A DNA stretch of 64,000 nucleotides from UPXZ01 sp049840795 (GCA_049840795.1 JASGJK010000048.1:134997-198996); one strand, 5' to 3'. Numbered from the stretch's first letter, positions 9,198 to 19,249 are shown. Program-made: numbers and translations. The notes: generated from the letters alone by a model not told the origin.

Positions 9198-10244
9198 TCA
9201 TTTTTCTATCATAAGTTTTGTGATAAAATATTCATCGAATGTGTTTTTTAATTTAACAATGTATGTGCCGTTAGTCAGATTATCTACCGCCAGTACATTC
9301 ACATTTCCATAGGAAGTATTTACAACGCTTCCGGTACTATTTATTATTTCTATGCTTTTGATGGTTCCTTTCGTCTCGATATGAATGTAGTTCTTTGCCG
9401 GATTCGGAAAAATTCTCACTTCATTGTCCTTTAGTTGTTCTACCGATGTTAATGATGTTTTTACCAAACGGAATCCAACAAAATTGTAACATTCGTCCGG
9501 CGAAATACTTTCACGATGTGTCAGGTGCAGATCGGTTGACCCTAACGATCGGTAGCCCCCACGAATCACTTTTGACACACCTTTGTCCGGACCGACAGGA
9601 TCAGTTGTGGCAGTAAGTATATCTCCATAGCGCCCAAACCAGTCAGAGCACCATTCGTACACATTTCCACTCATATCAAATAACCCGATACTGTTGGCAG
9701 TCTTTGTTCCTATCTGATGGTTGATGTGTCCCGAGTTATCGTAAAACCAAGCAACAGTTGATGCGGTGCTACTACCACTATACGTATAAGTGTTTTTATT
9801 GATTCCTCCTTTTGCCGCATACTCCCATTCTGCTTCGGTCGGTAACCTGCCACCTGCCCATTTGCAGTAGGCATTAGCGCCGTACCAGGTAATTTTTATC
9901 GCAGGAAAGTTTTCGTAACCGGTTGCAGGTTGCCACGAATTATTGTTTTTTACAATTCCCCATAAGTCTTCTTTGAAAAGAGGTTTTCCCGCATTATCTC
10001 CTTCCAGCACCGTAGTGCTTCCATAAGCATTTAGAAATGTAGCAAACTGTACATTGGTTACTACATTTTTGCTCATATAAAATGTACTGATGGCTACCAC
10101 TCTGGTTGGCGATTCTCTTGTGTATGTTCCATTACCCATCAAAAAAGAACTGCCGGTAACCTGTATCATATCTGCATCAGGGATTTGAGCCTTTATGCCC
10201 AACCATCCGATAAAAAATAGTGTCAGAATAATATGTTTTTTCAT
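9198..10244 (-). CDS. Secreted formylglycine-generating-enzyme-like (SUMF1) protein with T9SS sorting domain
   Basis: 348 residues: signal peptide (to about 19, ending GIKAQ), an FGE-sulfatase/SUMF1 domain (about 25-265) and a T9SS type A sorting domain (about 275-348, with IFPNPAKNYIHIE and a final FITKLMIEK). SUMF1 signatures are RLPTEAEWEYAAKGG, GNVYEWCSDWFGRYG, VIRGGYRS and NFVGFRLVK. In true formylglycine-generating enzymes this domain oxidises sulfatase cysteines; many Bacteroidota relatives are non-catalytic or of unknown function, and T9SS export to the surface argues against a classic sulfatase-activating role. It lies 23 bases downstream of the 1671-residue gene, so the two probably form an operon. 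Confidence 0.85.
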   Translation of the reverse strand: MKKHIILTLFFIGWLGIKAQIPDADMIQVTGSSFLMGNGTYTRESPTRVVAISTFYMSKNVVTNVQFATFLNAYGSTTVLEGDNAGKPLFKEDLWGIVKNNNSWQPATGYENFPAIKITWYGANAYCKWAGGRLPTEAEWEYAAKGGINKNTYTYSGSSTASTVAWFYDNSGHINHQIGTKTANSIGLFDMSGNVYEWCSDWFGRYGDILTATTDPVGPDKGVSKVIRGGYRSLGSTDLHLTHRESISPDECYNFVGFRLVKTSLTSVEQLKDNEVRIFPNPAKNYIHIETKGTIKSIEIINSTGSVVNTSYGNVNVLAVDNLTNGTYIVKLKNTFDEYFITKLMIEK

Positions 10245-10267
10245 TGTTTTGCGTATTTGAGTGTTAT

Positions 10268-13200
10268 TTATTCTGGATATCCGAAAAGCTGTACCGAAGT
10301 TACTCCTACATTATCGGTACCATAAGATGAGTTTATTCTAATTCGTACAAATTTCGCATCAGTTTCAGTAAAACTGATTTCTTGTGATTCGGTACTGTTT
10401 TGTAAACTTGCAGAAGTAACAGTTGTGAAGCTCGAATCATCGGCAGAGGTTTGAATGGCAATGTCTTTCGGTCCAATGCCATCAACTGATTTTATAATTA
10501 ACTTGTTGCAAGCGTAATTAGCCGATAACCGAATGGTAATATTTTCGGGAGTGGCGGTAGTAGGCAAAATCAACGATTGATAATACGTGTTGTCATCATC
10601 GTCAATCATAGCAAAGGGAAAATGTTCTGCCCACTGATCGTCTGCAACTATATGTTTACCACGAGATATATTACGGTATCCTGCAGGGAAAATTGCTGCC
10701 TGCGAGACAATAACATTATTTGAAACACTGAAATACAAGCATTCGTTTGGTTTTACAGTAGCATTGTTTGTAGCATAACTACCATTGTTCCAAATGCTTA
10801 TTGTTGTTTGAATGTCGGATGGATTTTCATTTTTTACATATACACTATAAGGAGAATCTCCCTGAACGGCTTTTAGTGGTAAAGCCGTACTTTGTACAAA
10901 ACAGTATAACTCCTGCGGAGCCGATGTGTTAGTTGTGCAATTAAAAGTGGCTGTTCCGGAATTATTTGTAACGGTGGTTACTCTGTCAAAAACCGGTGCA
11001 CCTTGCGCGTAACTTAATGTAAGGTCTGAGTTTACCAATGCGCGGAAATTAGACATCAATAAGTATCGTTTTCCATTCGGATCTTCGGCGGCAACAGCTT
11101 TCCATCCGTTAGCTACCGTAGGATATTGAGCTTTGGTTGATAATGCTTGAGTAGTAGCGCTGTTTATTCCGGGATAAGCAATCATGGAACGGGAGCTAAA
11201 GGAATTTCCGGATATAAATGATTTGGAACCTGTAAAGTACGAACCGTATAGTTTGGAAACATATACTGACGTGATTAATTCTTTTTCTCCAAAAGCAATA
11301 CCGCTTCCGCCATTATATACTAACCCGTACAGATTGTCAACGTTTGCCCAGCTACCGGGTAAAGTAACTAATGAGGAACCATCGGTAACAACCGACCCTC
11401 CGTCGTAAAACAAAGTTCGTTTGAGTTTAGTAAGAATATCTGTGGTTATTCCCAGCAATAATCCTCCTTCTTTAGTAACACTACCGGAGGTATTTCCTAC
11501 GTGTTCGTCGATATAAATAACGGCATTTCCGGGTGTAGCGTAGTAGGATATATACTGCGCCGCGCTGTTATCATTGATATTGAGTTTTCCTGTTGTTGAA
11601 AAGCTTTTAGGGAACATAGTGTACGTACTTGCTACAAACGAGGCGTTTCTCGTTTTTCCCGAAATATCGGTATAACCTGTAAAGTTTCCTGTATTGGAAG
11701 CTTTTAATGGGAAGATGATGTTGCTGTTGTTTGCATTGTTTGGCGAAGCCATTCCCATATATGATTTATAACTGGAACCATCAGCAGACTGAAACCATGA
11801 AAAAGTAACATAGCGGTCATCGTTGTTACTACGAATAATTCCACTGTAAGGTAAGTACTTGGTAAGTTCGTGATTTTTGCTGTAATCGCTCCATTTTGTA
11901 GCCGTAATATCTGCGGTAGAAAAATAATCGTGGTATAAATGGGCGAACACCAATCTGCGCCCGGTAACTGCCATACGGCGTTCGGCAACATCGGGATTTA
12001 GCAGAAATGAACCGTCTGAAGTAGTTGATTGACGATATTTAGCGTATTGAAGTACTAAGCTTTCGAGCATAAGCGCATCCGGATCGCGATAAATACAAGC
12101 TAATGCCGAATATGTTCCCAATTCATCGTAAATATACATTGACCAATCGTTTCCATTAGGCATCGCTAAAATGCCATCAGCCATAATAAATTCTTTCAAC
12201 ATTGAATTCCAAACGTTTTTTACGTTGTGTTTTAATGTTTGCGGAATTTCAAATGCCGGTGAAAATTGATTTTGAACAGCTTTGTAAGCCAATAACGATT
12301 CCGACATTTCCTGTATTGGGATATTTAAATAAGATGTATGGAAGAAATTGTGATTTTCGAGAGCATAATCGGGGAATAAATTTGCGCCAATATACCAATC
12401 ACGAACGTATATTCCATCTTCTACATTATAATTGTATAAGTCCGAAGCTACGCTATACGTGTTGGCTGCAAACTGTTTACAGCGATAAGTCCACGCTTCG
12501 GCATTTTTTTCTTCGGGAAACATAGCGGCAGCGATAGCCAGAATGTTGGTGTCCCAACCGTTTTCTTCGGCTTTTGTGTCTGAATTTATCTGTGTAGGAA
12601 TGGTTGTAGATAGCTTGTAGTTGGCTTCGGCTGTTACCATTGTTTTTACGGCAGCTTTATCGGTCGCGGTTAACTCGTTCCACATCATCCAAGCGGCATA
12701 AGCAGTGGAAGTACACCACATCGAAGATTCCCATACTAATCCCCAGTATTTGCTGTCGGTGCAATATTTTACCTTGTTAGCTGTGTGTGTGTTGTATGAA
12801 TATCGAATGGCACTTAGCACATGTTGTTTGATAGTTTCAAAGGTTAAACCATTGGGAAGAGTTTGATCCTGACATTTTTTATATATAAATGAATATATCA
12901 ACGCATAGTCGGCATTGGTGCGCGCTCCGTGCTCTACACTCTGTCCATTACCAAAATAACCTCCTGAGTTGAATTGTCCTTCAGCATACGGAAGATGTTT
13001 TGCCAGCATCTCACGGATGGTAGATTTTAGCGTTGCTTCCGGAATTTGGTTGTTGGATATTTCGATATCAATGCCATTTACCTCACCTATTTCGTACAAT
13101 TCCCAGTTGTCGATATAACCTGTGGTGCCGGTTTTTTGATAATTGTTGAAGAAAGTAAGGGTTCCTGAAATATTTGAGCCGGTTTTGAAAGTTAAATCAA

Positions 13201-15283
13201 CCGCTTTCCACTCTCCCTGAGTATCAACTACCTGGTTAATGTCTTGACTGGCGCCGTCATATTTTGCAATGCCCAGTTGGAATGTACCACCGATAGTTTT
13301 CACCATTGCGCGCATCCGGTATTTGGTATATGTTTTAAGAGCTAAACTTTGATCTATCGAACCCGATGTGGTTATCATTCCACAATATTTTCCACAATAA
13401 GGATTTGATGTATCCAATGAGGTGCTTCCCCAACCGGAATAGTTACTCAGGCTATTCAAAAACGGATCTTTTATTAAATTCGTTTTATCAGGGTACAAAG
13501 GGGTAAAGCAGTCGGCATCGCCTGAAGTTGCTGTTACGGAGATGTTTTTGGATAACTCGCCGCTACTAACCATAATCCTCTGATCGGTGATGGGAGTCAC
13601 TTGGTCGTAATTGACGGTAATAGTGGCGCCGCATTGTGCTTCAGCTGCCGAAACAGAAGTAGGAGCTGCGGAAATTCCTGCGGGCGATGTGATGCTAACT
13701 GCTTCGGTTAGCGCATTTCCATTGATAATGAAAGTGTGAGTTTTGTCCACATCGTTGAATGCTAATGCGGTTTCGGAAACACTCAACGTCTTTGTTGTTT
13801 CTTTGGTAACAGAAAGATCGGCAATAGCACATAAGGCAGCTGTATTTGCTCCGATGGTAAAGTAATATATTCCCGAAGTTGGTACACTGAACGTAATCGT
13901 GCCTTCCAAGAACAACTGTTTGGTGGCGGAGCAGACAAAATCTTTTGTTATTATGGGCGAAGCTCCATTCGGGTCGGAAGAGATACCGGTAGTCCATGTG
14001 GGAACTGTTGCATTGTTAGCCCAAGCATACTTAAACATTAGGTTGTAAGTTTGGCAGGCTTCGAGTGATAGCGGATAACTAAATACCGATGAGGTAGTGG
14101 TAGCACCTGAACCATCCCAGCGGATGTACAAATCTCTTCCTGTCCAGCTATTACCATTAAAAGTCCACCCGGAGGTAACATCATTGTAGCGACAAGCGGT
14201 ACCGGATGAGTTTGCCAAACTCCAACACGTGGTAGTATTGGAACAGCTCCATCCCCATAAGTTCGGGTACGAGCGATTGCCGGTGATTCCGTTTCCATCC
14301 CAATAATCGAATGTGGTGGGAGCGAAGTTTACCGTATAGTTTTTAGTTGTACTACCATCGCTGGAGGTGCACGTCAAAATGGTGGAAGGCGTAGTTGCAC
14401 TAATGACCGAAGCATTGTTAGAGATAGAGGCTGCCGACTGAGAAACTGTACCTGTTACCGTAACGGATGAACTTGATGGTGGAACCAATGCATTATAATT
14501 TGTAACGGTAGCATTGAAATCTTTATCCAATACACCGTTTGATACATTAATGGAAGCAAGGGTGGCATCTTTTGTCGGTAGTGTGATATAGCTGTAATTA
14601 CCACCATTTACCGTTGCATTTTTTGCATTGGAGGTTAAATCATTTGCATTTTGATTGTCAAAATTATAGTAGGTTACTAATCCGGCTTCACCTCCAGAGA
14701 GCGTAGTGCTTTTTGTCGCTTCAATCTGTGCCGGAGTCCTCGCCACGTTCCAAAATCGAACTTCGTCAAATAGTCCGGCAACGTTTCTGCCGGCTACTGC
14801 CGGGTCACTACCAACGTAAGATACGTTACTAAAGAAACTTGAATTCCACGATGTGGATGTATTTAATGCTTTATAATAGATACCGTTAAGTTCAACGATA
14901 ACTGAATCGGAACGAACGATAAACGAAAGATGATTCCATACTCCTGAAGCCGGAAATGCTGTATTCAAAGAAGAAATAAACCGGGCATTTGCATTGAAAT
15001 CACTTCGTAAGTAGCCGGTAGATACATTGTCATATTGAACACTGTTGATATTGCCCGAGCGATCTACAAAAAATCCTCCGTATGAAACCCAAGCGGTAGG
15101 TTTTACCCACATTTCTACGGTGAAAGGATATTTGTTGATGAGTGAATTTAATGCCGGAACCGACAGACTACTGGTGGATGAAGCGCTCGAACCTCCTGGT
15201 AAACTTAGCGCATATCCGCTTTGAGATTGGACTGTCTGTGAGAAACATACTGCTGTAACAAGCAATAGTAATAGTTTTTTCAT
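10268..15283 (-). CDS. Large secreted LamG/discoidin multidomain protein, putative polysaccharide-degrading enzyme
   Basis: 1671 residues with a signal peptide (MKKLLLLLVTAVCFSQTVQS). Rough domain order: LamG/concanavalin-like (about 25-225, with VEMWVKPTAWVSYGGFFVD and FDEVRFWNVARTPAQIEA); a cadherin-like beta-sandwich (about 240-325); a jelly-roll-like region; a helical core (about 780-1100) with ENGWDTNILAIAAAMFP and ENHNFFHTSYLNIPIQEM; beta-rich regions to about 1530; and a C-terminal F5/8 type C (discoidin) domain. The helical-then-beta order recalls (alpha/alpha)-toroid polysaccharide lyases such as PL8, but I do not recognise that family's catalytic motif, so the enzyme class is open. 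It is divergent from a GH88/GH105-like gene and upstream of a SUMF1 gene, which fits uronate-containing glycan breakdown. Confidence 0.6.
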   Translation of the reverse strand: MKKLLLLLVTAVCFSQTVQSQSGYALSLPGGSSASSTSSLSVPALNSLINKYPFTVEMWVKPTAWVSYGGFFVDRSGNINSVQYDNVSTGYLRSDFNANARFISSLNTAFPASGVWNHLSFIVRSDSVIVELNGIYYKALNTSTSWNSSFFSNVSYVGSDPAVAGRNVAGLFDEVRFWNVARTPAQIEATKSTTLSGGEAGLVTYYNFDNQNANDLTSNAKNATVNGGNYSYITLPTKDATLASINVSNGVLDKDFNATVTNYNALVPPSSSSVTVTGTVSQSAASISNNASVISATTPSTILTCTSSDGSTTKNYTVNFAPTTFDYWDGNGITGNRSYPNLWGWSCSNTTTCWSLANSSGTACRYNDVTSGWTFNGNSWTGRDLYIRWDGSGATTTSSVFSYPLSLEACQTYNLMFKYAWANNATVPTWTTGISSDPNGASPIITKDFVCSATKQLFLEGTITFSVPTSGIYYFTIGANTAALCAIADLSVTKETTKTLSVSETALAFNDVDKTHTFIINGNALTEAVSITSPAGISAAPTSVSAAEAQCGATITVNYDQVTPITDQRIMVSSGELSKNISVTATSGDADCFTPLYPDKTNLIKDPFLNSLSNYSGWGSTSLDTSNPYCGKYCGMITTSGSIDQSLALKTYTKYRMRAMVKTIGGTFQLGIAKYDGASQDINQVVDTQGEWKAVDLTFKTGSNISGTLTFFNNYQKTGTTGYIDNWELYEIGEVNGIDIEISNNQIPEATLKSTIREMLAKHLPYAEGQFNSGGYFGNGQSVEHGARTNADYALIYSFIYKKCQDQTLPNGLTFETIKQHVLSAIRYSYNTHTANKVKYCTDSKYWGLVWESSMWCTSTAYAAWMMWNELTATDKAAVKTMVTAEANYKLSTTIPTQINSDTKAEENGWDTNILAIAAAMFPEEKNAEAWTYRCKQFAANTYSVASDLYNYNVEDGIYVRDWYIGANLFPDYALENHNFFHTSYLNIPIQEMSESLLAYKAVQNQFSPAFEIPQTLKHNVKNVWNSMLKEFIMADGILAMPNGNDWSMYIYDELGTYSALACIYRDPDALMLESLVLQYAKYRQSTTSDGSFLLNPDVAERRMAVTGRRLVFAHLYHDYFSTADITATKWSDYSKNHELTKYLPYSGIIRSNNDDRYVTFSWFQSADGSSYKSYMGMASPNNANNSNIIFPLKASNTGNFTGYTDISGKTRNASFVASTYTMFPKSFSTTGKLNINDNSAAQYISYYATPGNAVIYIDEHVGNTSGSVTKEGGLLLGITTDILTKLKRTLFYDGGSVVTDGSSLVTLPGSWANVDNLYGLVYNGGSGIAFGEKELITSVYVSKLYGSYFTGSKSFISGNSFSSRSMIAYPGINSATTQALSTKAQYPTVANGWKAVAAEDPNGKRYLLMSNFRALVNSDLTLSYAQGAPVFDRVTTVTNNSGTATFNCTTNTSAPQELYCFVQSTALPLKAVQGDSPYSVYVKNENPSDIQTTISIWNNGSYATNNATVKPNECLYFSVSNNVIVSQAAIFPAGYRNISRGKHIVADDQWAEHFPFAMIDDDDNTYYQSLILPTTATPENITIRLSANYACNKLIIKSVDGIGPKDIAIQTSADDSSFTTVTSASLQNSTESQEISFTETDAKFVRIRINSSYGTDNVGVTSVQLFGYPE

Positions 15284-15310
15284 GGTATGTCGGTGTTTTT
15301 ATTTTCAAAT

Positions 15311-15318
15311 CAAAAATA
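15311..15318 (-). promoter_or_regulatory. -7 promoter element of the 1671-residue gene
   Basis: TATTTTTG on the minus strand fits TAnnTTTG and lies 28 bases upstream of the ATG at 15283. It forms a divergent promoter region with the plus-strand element at 15419-15426. Confidence 0.45.
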
Positions 15319-15418
15319 AGTCTTTTCTTAGATATGTAAGTAGAAAAAAATGTCATTAAGGTGTATATTAATGAACAAAAATGACAGAATTTTTACCGAA
15401 AAGCCAAGAAAATTGCTC

Positions 15419-15426
15419 TATATTTG
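15419..15426 (+). promoter_or_regulatory. -7 promoter element of the GH88/GH105-like gene
   Basis: TATATTTG fits TAnnTTTG and lies 22 bases upstream of the chosen ATG at 15449. The in-frame ATG at 15350 lies upstream of it and is therefore unlikely to be used. Confidence 0.55.
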
Positions 15427-15448
15427 TATCGCATTAAACATAAAATCT

Positions 15449-17477
15449 ATGAAAAGACATTTACTATCCTTTTTTTTAGTTCATATTTCCATTGTTTTAT
15501 TTGCCGAACTGCCATCAAAAACGGAAGTCATTGATCAAATGAAATCAGTCAACAATTATTGGATTTCACAGAACGAAAATCCCGGTAATAACCAATGGGC
15601 GAGAGCGGCTTATTTTGTCGGGAATATGGATTTTTACAAAATATATCCGAAAGATACATATTTGCAATATGCCGAACGTTGGTGTGGAAATAACAATTGG
15701 TCGCTTAACGGAGGCAATACTACCCGTAATGCTGACAACCAAACGTGTGGACAGGTATATGTTGATTTATATCACTTGGATGCATCGCATCCTCAATCTA
15801 AGATCGCATCCATCAGTCAAAATATCTACTCAATGGTCAACAGTACAAAATCGGATGATTGGTGGTGGATTGACGCTCTCTTTATGGCAATGCCGGTTTT
15901 TACCCGCTTAGGTGTTTTGAATAATGATTCGGTGTACTTTAATCGGATGTATGATTTGTATAAAGACAACAAGATACGGAGGGGGCTTTTTAATGCTCAA
16001 ACCGGCTTGTGGTATCGGGATGAATCGTACAAACCGCCATACACAACGGTGAATGGTAAAGACAGCTATTGGTCACGTGGAAACGGCTGGGTAATTGCTG
16101 CGCCATGCGCGTGTTTTGCAATTGTTGCCTGAAAATAATTCACACAGATCCGAATATATCAGTACATTTCAGCAAATGGCTGCCGCACTGAAAGACAGAC
16201 AGCGTGCCGATGGATGTTGGGGGGTAAGTTTGGATGACCCGAACGAATATGCCGGACCCGAAACCAGTGGAACTGCCTTTTTTATATATGCTATCGCTTG
16301 GGGAATCAATAATGGATTGTTGGATTCGTCAATTTATTATCCGGTGGTAGAAAAAGCCTGGAATGGTTTGACGACTATTGCCGTAAAAAGCAACGGCTTT
16401 CTCGGATATGTACAAGGGGTAGGTGCAGGACCAGCTTACGCGCCCGAAACTTCGACACAGGATTTTGGAGTGGGGGCGTTTTTGTTGGCAGGGAGCGAGG
16501 TGGTCAAATTAGCTGCCGGAATAATGCCGACACCATATAACTTCGGAATGAAATCGGTAAAAGCCGTTGATAAAAATCATGTTCGCGTTGCTTTTAACGA
16601 TAAAGTAGATTACATATCGGGGCTGATTGTTTCAAATTACACATTGGATCAGGGTCTTGTCATAACCGGAGTATTAAGAGGAGACAATGACAGCACAGCG
16701 GTATTAACCGTAAGTGATTTAAGTTATGGAGTGCATACGTTGACGATACAAAATATTTTTAGTTTAACGAATCATCCGGCTGAAGATGGTGAAACAAATT
16801 CGTTTTCATACTCGGGTATTGTTGCTGTTACCGCCAGTGGATATCAGTCGGGTACAAGTAATACGCCCGACAAAACGTTGGATTTTGATTTTGATACACG
16901 CTGGTCGTGCGATGGTGATGGCGCTTGGATAATGTACGATTTAGGTGCCGCGAAAAATGTACAATCGGTAGAGTTGGCATTTTATAGTGGAAATGTGCGT
17001 AAAGCGTTTTTCAGTATCGAATTGTCAGAAAATGGAATAGATTTCACCGAAGTATTTAGTGGAACTTCGAGTGGAACTACGCAGCAACTCGAAAAATATG
17101 ACTTTGAAGATACCAAAGCACGTTATGTGCGAATTATAGGATATGGTAATAGCCAAAGCACGTGGAACAGTATCACCGAAACCCGTATAAATTGGAAAGA
17201 AATTGTATCGGGCATTTTTAGTCCGACAGTAAAAACACTTGATTTCTATCCCAACCCATTATCGAAAGGGGAGGTACTTAACATTCAAGTTACCAATGAT
17301 TTTCAAAATAGTCGATTCGAAGTATTGAATTTGGCGGGAAAGATTTGTTATTCGCGTGTAATTTCTTCCAATACCGCTACTTTTCAACTAAATGATATGG
17401 GGTTAATCTCTGGTGTTTATCTCCTTCGTTTACAGAACGTGTCGGCTCAAAAATCGGGAATGCTGGTAGTGAAATAA
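15449..17477 (+). CDS. Secreted GH88/GH105-like unsaturated glycuronyl hydrolase with T9SS domain (one frameshift)
   Basis: Likely removes unsaturated uronic acids from oligosaccharides made by a lyase. After a signal peptide (MKRHLLSFF...LFAELP) come family motifs DDWWWIDALFMAMP, GLWYRDESY, SYWSRGNGW, then GPETSGTAFFIYAIAWGIN. The frame breaks at the CC of 16103-16104: GNGWVIAA continues as HARVLQLLPE in the +1 frame if one C is removed, giving about 675 residues. After the hydrolase domain follow a bacterial Ig-like domain (AVDKNHVRVAFND), an F5/8 type C domain and a T9SS type A domain (LDFYPNPLSKGE...MLVVK). Start at 15449 is chosen because of the signal peptide and the promoter at 15419. 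A terminator follows. Confidence 0.85.
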
Positions 17478-17504
17478 TAGTTGTAATTAAGAAGTAATAA
17501 TAAT

Positions 17505-17540
17505 AAGCCCAAATAGATAAACTCGCTGTTTGGGCTTTTG
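17505..17540 (+). terminator. Terminator after the GH88/GH105-like gene
   Basis: AAGCCCAAA (17505-17513) and TTTGGGCTT (17529-17537) form a 9-bp stem with a 15-base loop, followed by TT, 28 bases after the stop codon. Confidence 0.8.
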
Positions 17541-17565
17541 TGTTACGTTTGGGGGTAATCACAAT

Positions 17566-18049
17566 TTATAAAGAAACAATAACTTCATTCAACGGCAAAC
17601 GTGATTTTGGCTTGAATGAAGATTGATTAAAATCATCAACGTCTCTGTAACCGAGTGCTACGGTAAACAAAACTTTATATCCTTTTTGATTCAAGATTCT
17701 GACGCATTCGGGTAGATTTATCCCTTCCATAGGTGTTGAATTAATTTCGAGCGATGCCACCGCACTTAGGAGAACCCCGAGTGATAAATAACCCTGATGT
17801 TATACCAAGATTTAATTTAGGCTTCAGACAATGATTTTATATTGGCATTATAATACTCACCGCTCCCTGTGGAAGATTCTTTGTAATATGCTCTTCAAAT
17901 AGCAGAATATCGTCGATTCCGCTGAATACAACCAACTTAACTGTCACATAGCTAATCGAAGTTATAAACTCTTTGTGAATTTCACCCGAAGAACAAATTG
18001 CGTGGTTTTGTGTGAAATCTAAGATTTCTATTTTTCTCGTTTCTGACAT
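17566..18049 (-). pseudogene. Decayed NfsB-like nitroreductase
   Basis: Two pieces of one nitroreductase-family flavoenzyme in different frames. The upstream piece (18049-17837) ends KLVVFSGIDDILLFEEH followed by NLPQGAV, matching the family's mid-section. The downstream piece, open from 17808 but lacking a start, reads LGVLLSAVASLEIN, then STPMEGINLPE, YKVLFTVALGYRDVDDFN and KSRLPLNEVI, the conserved C-terminus. Between them lie a stop codon and a frame change, and the usual N-terminal ~70 residues with the FMN-binding arginine are missing. This is genuine decay, unlike the single-base lesions elsewhere. It borders the attC-like site at 18121. Confidence 0.75.
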
Positions 18050-18081
18050 AATTTGATGCTTTAGCTCATAAATGAAATATG

Positions 18082-18116
18082 GCTCGTTTTCACCACAAAC
18101 GAGCTTTATTTTTTTT
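18082..18116 (+). terminator. Orphan plus-strand terminator
   Basis: GCTCGTTT (18082-18089) and AAACGAGC (18097-18104) form an 8-bp stem with a 7-base loop, followed by TTTATTTTTTTT on the plus strand. No plus-strand gene ends before it; neighbours are on the minus strand. It may be left from a lost gene. Confidence 0.6.
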
Positions 18117-18120
18117 AATG

Positions 18121-18257
18121 AACCATAACGTCTGGCGGCTTGCCGTTCGGCCGGTTGGAGGGGGGCGCAGTCCTGTTAACCGAGGCTGAACTCCTGCGCG
18201 GGCGGAAAACTTCCAAAGTTTACTTTCGCCCGCCTGACGGCAAACCGCTTGTTATGC
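18121..18257 (-). repeat. Integron attC-like palindromic site 1
   Basis: GC-rich island in AT-rich DNA. Read on the minus strand it opens with GCATAACAAGCGGTTTGCCGT and closes with ACGGCAAGCCGCCAGACGTT followed by ATGG. The ends pair as CATAAC/GTTATG and TTGCCGT/ACGGCAA with unequal spacers, the layout of integron attC R and L boxes. Length is about 135 bases, within the attC range. The esterase stop codon TAA lies inside the first box, as is common for cassette genes, and esterase and site have the same orientation. The box sequences deviate slightly from RYYYAAC/GTTRRRY. Confidence 0.55.
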
Positions 18258-19049
18258 AGTCGGGTTTTTGTTTCCATAAAAAAGCATATATTTTTCTATA
18301 TTTGATTTTATATACTCAATATTATGATGTCCTTCATAAACATAATTTTGTGAATCTATCCCTTTTCTTTTTAATATTTTATTTAAAATAGAACATCCAT
18401 CATAAAACGCTCTTTCATCTTTATCTCCTGCATCAAGATAAACTTTGAGATTTGTACATTTCATTTGTTCCGCAATCTTAATTGGGTCATATTTTTCCCA
18501 ATTATCTTGATTTTGAAAATAAGCTTTATCTTCTTCTTCAAGTTTGAGTTCTATTGCTGGCATATGTCCTCCAATTTTTGAAAATAATTCAGGATGACGA
18601 AAACCGTTATGGAGAGCACTATATCCTCCAGCTGAAATTCCTCCTATAAATCGACCGTTTCGATTTTTGATTGTTTTGTATCTAATGTCAATCATAGGAA
18701 TGACCTCATTTATAAAATAATCCTCATACATTCCAATATTAATTACTCTGCCAAATAGGTCTTTTACGTCTTTACAATTTAACGATGAATTTAATCCTCG
18801 GCCGTTTTTTATGTTAGGACATACAATTATCATTGAGTCAATTTCATTGTTTTCTATTAACCTGTCGGTTACTGTGTTTAAATCTGCATTAATTAGAATG
18901 TTTTCGTCTCCACTTCTTCCGTGCAAAAAGTACAACGTTGACAAACTCTCTTTCTCATCGTAATCACTAGGCAAATAAACTAATATAGTCATTTCTCTGT
19001 CTAAACTTTTACTATGAATTATTATTTTTTCGATTTTTGATTTCGTCAT
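18252..19049 (-). CDS. Alpha/beta-hydrolase esterase (esterase D/PF00756-like), possible gene cassette
   Basis: 265-residue putative esterase without a signal peptide. Seen: YFLHGRSGDE near the oxyanion region, nucleophile elbow GGISAGGYSALH, an acid-region motif LDAGDKDERAFYDG and a terminal GHHNIEYIKS histidine, so the Ser-Asp-His triad looks complete. Such proteins hydrolyse carboxylic or S-acyl esters; the substrate cannot be told. It is flanked by two attC-like palindromes in its own orientation, and its stop codon is within site 1. Its neighbours are pseudogenes, so it seems to be the only intact gene in the island and was probably acquired horizontally. Confidence 0.8.
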   Translation of the reverse strand: MTKSKIEKIIIHSKSLDREMTILVYLPSDYDEKESLSTLYFLHGRSGDENILINADLNTVTDRLIENNEIDSMIIVCPNIKNGRGLNSSLNCKDVKDLFGRVINIGMYEDYFINEVIPMIDIRYKTIKNRNGRFIGGISAGGYSALHNGFRHPELFSKIGGHMPAIELKLEEEDKAYFQNQDNWEKYDPIKIAEQMKCTNLKVYLDAGDKDERAFYDGCSILNKILKRKGIDSQNYVYEGHHNIEYIKSNIEKYMLFYGNKNPTA

Positions 19050-19106
19050 TTTTAAGTTTTTTTGTCCATTTTCTTAAATTTCGATATTATGTCTTTTAAG
19101 CTACTG

Positions 19107-19247
19107 CCTAACGGAAGGGTCTAACTGCTATTGGCGGATTTGCGGGAGCTTTTCTGTAGGGAGACAGAAATGTGCGAGCGTAAATCTGACAATGTGAATA
19201 CTTTTCGACCCCGCCGATGCAGATAGCCTGTGTTAGCCGTTCGTAGG
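19107..19247 (-). repeat. Integron attC-like palindromic site 2
   Basis: About 140 bases with nested complementary blocks: CCTA/TAGG, AACGG/CCGTT, CTAAC (19121-19125)/GTTAG (19232-19236), GCTAT/ATAGC and GGCGG/CCGCC. On the minus strand the core is bounded by GGCTAAC and GTTAGAC, the latter a perfect GTTRRRY box. It lies upstream of the esterase start in the same relative orientation, as expected for the attC of a preceding cassette. Confidence 0.55.
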
Positions 19248-19249
19248 TC

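Noticed and set aside
11184..11408. Opposite-strand open frames inside the 1671-residue gene and similar long frames antisense to dapL, SusC and the beta-helix genes
   Set aside because: Shadows of strongly coding strands; no independent signals.
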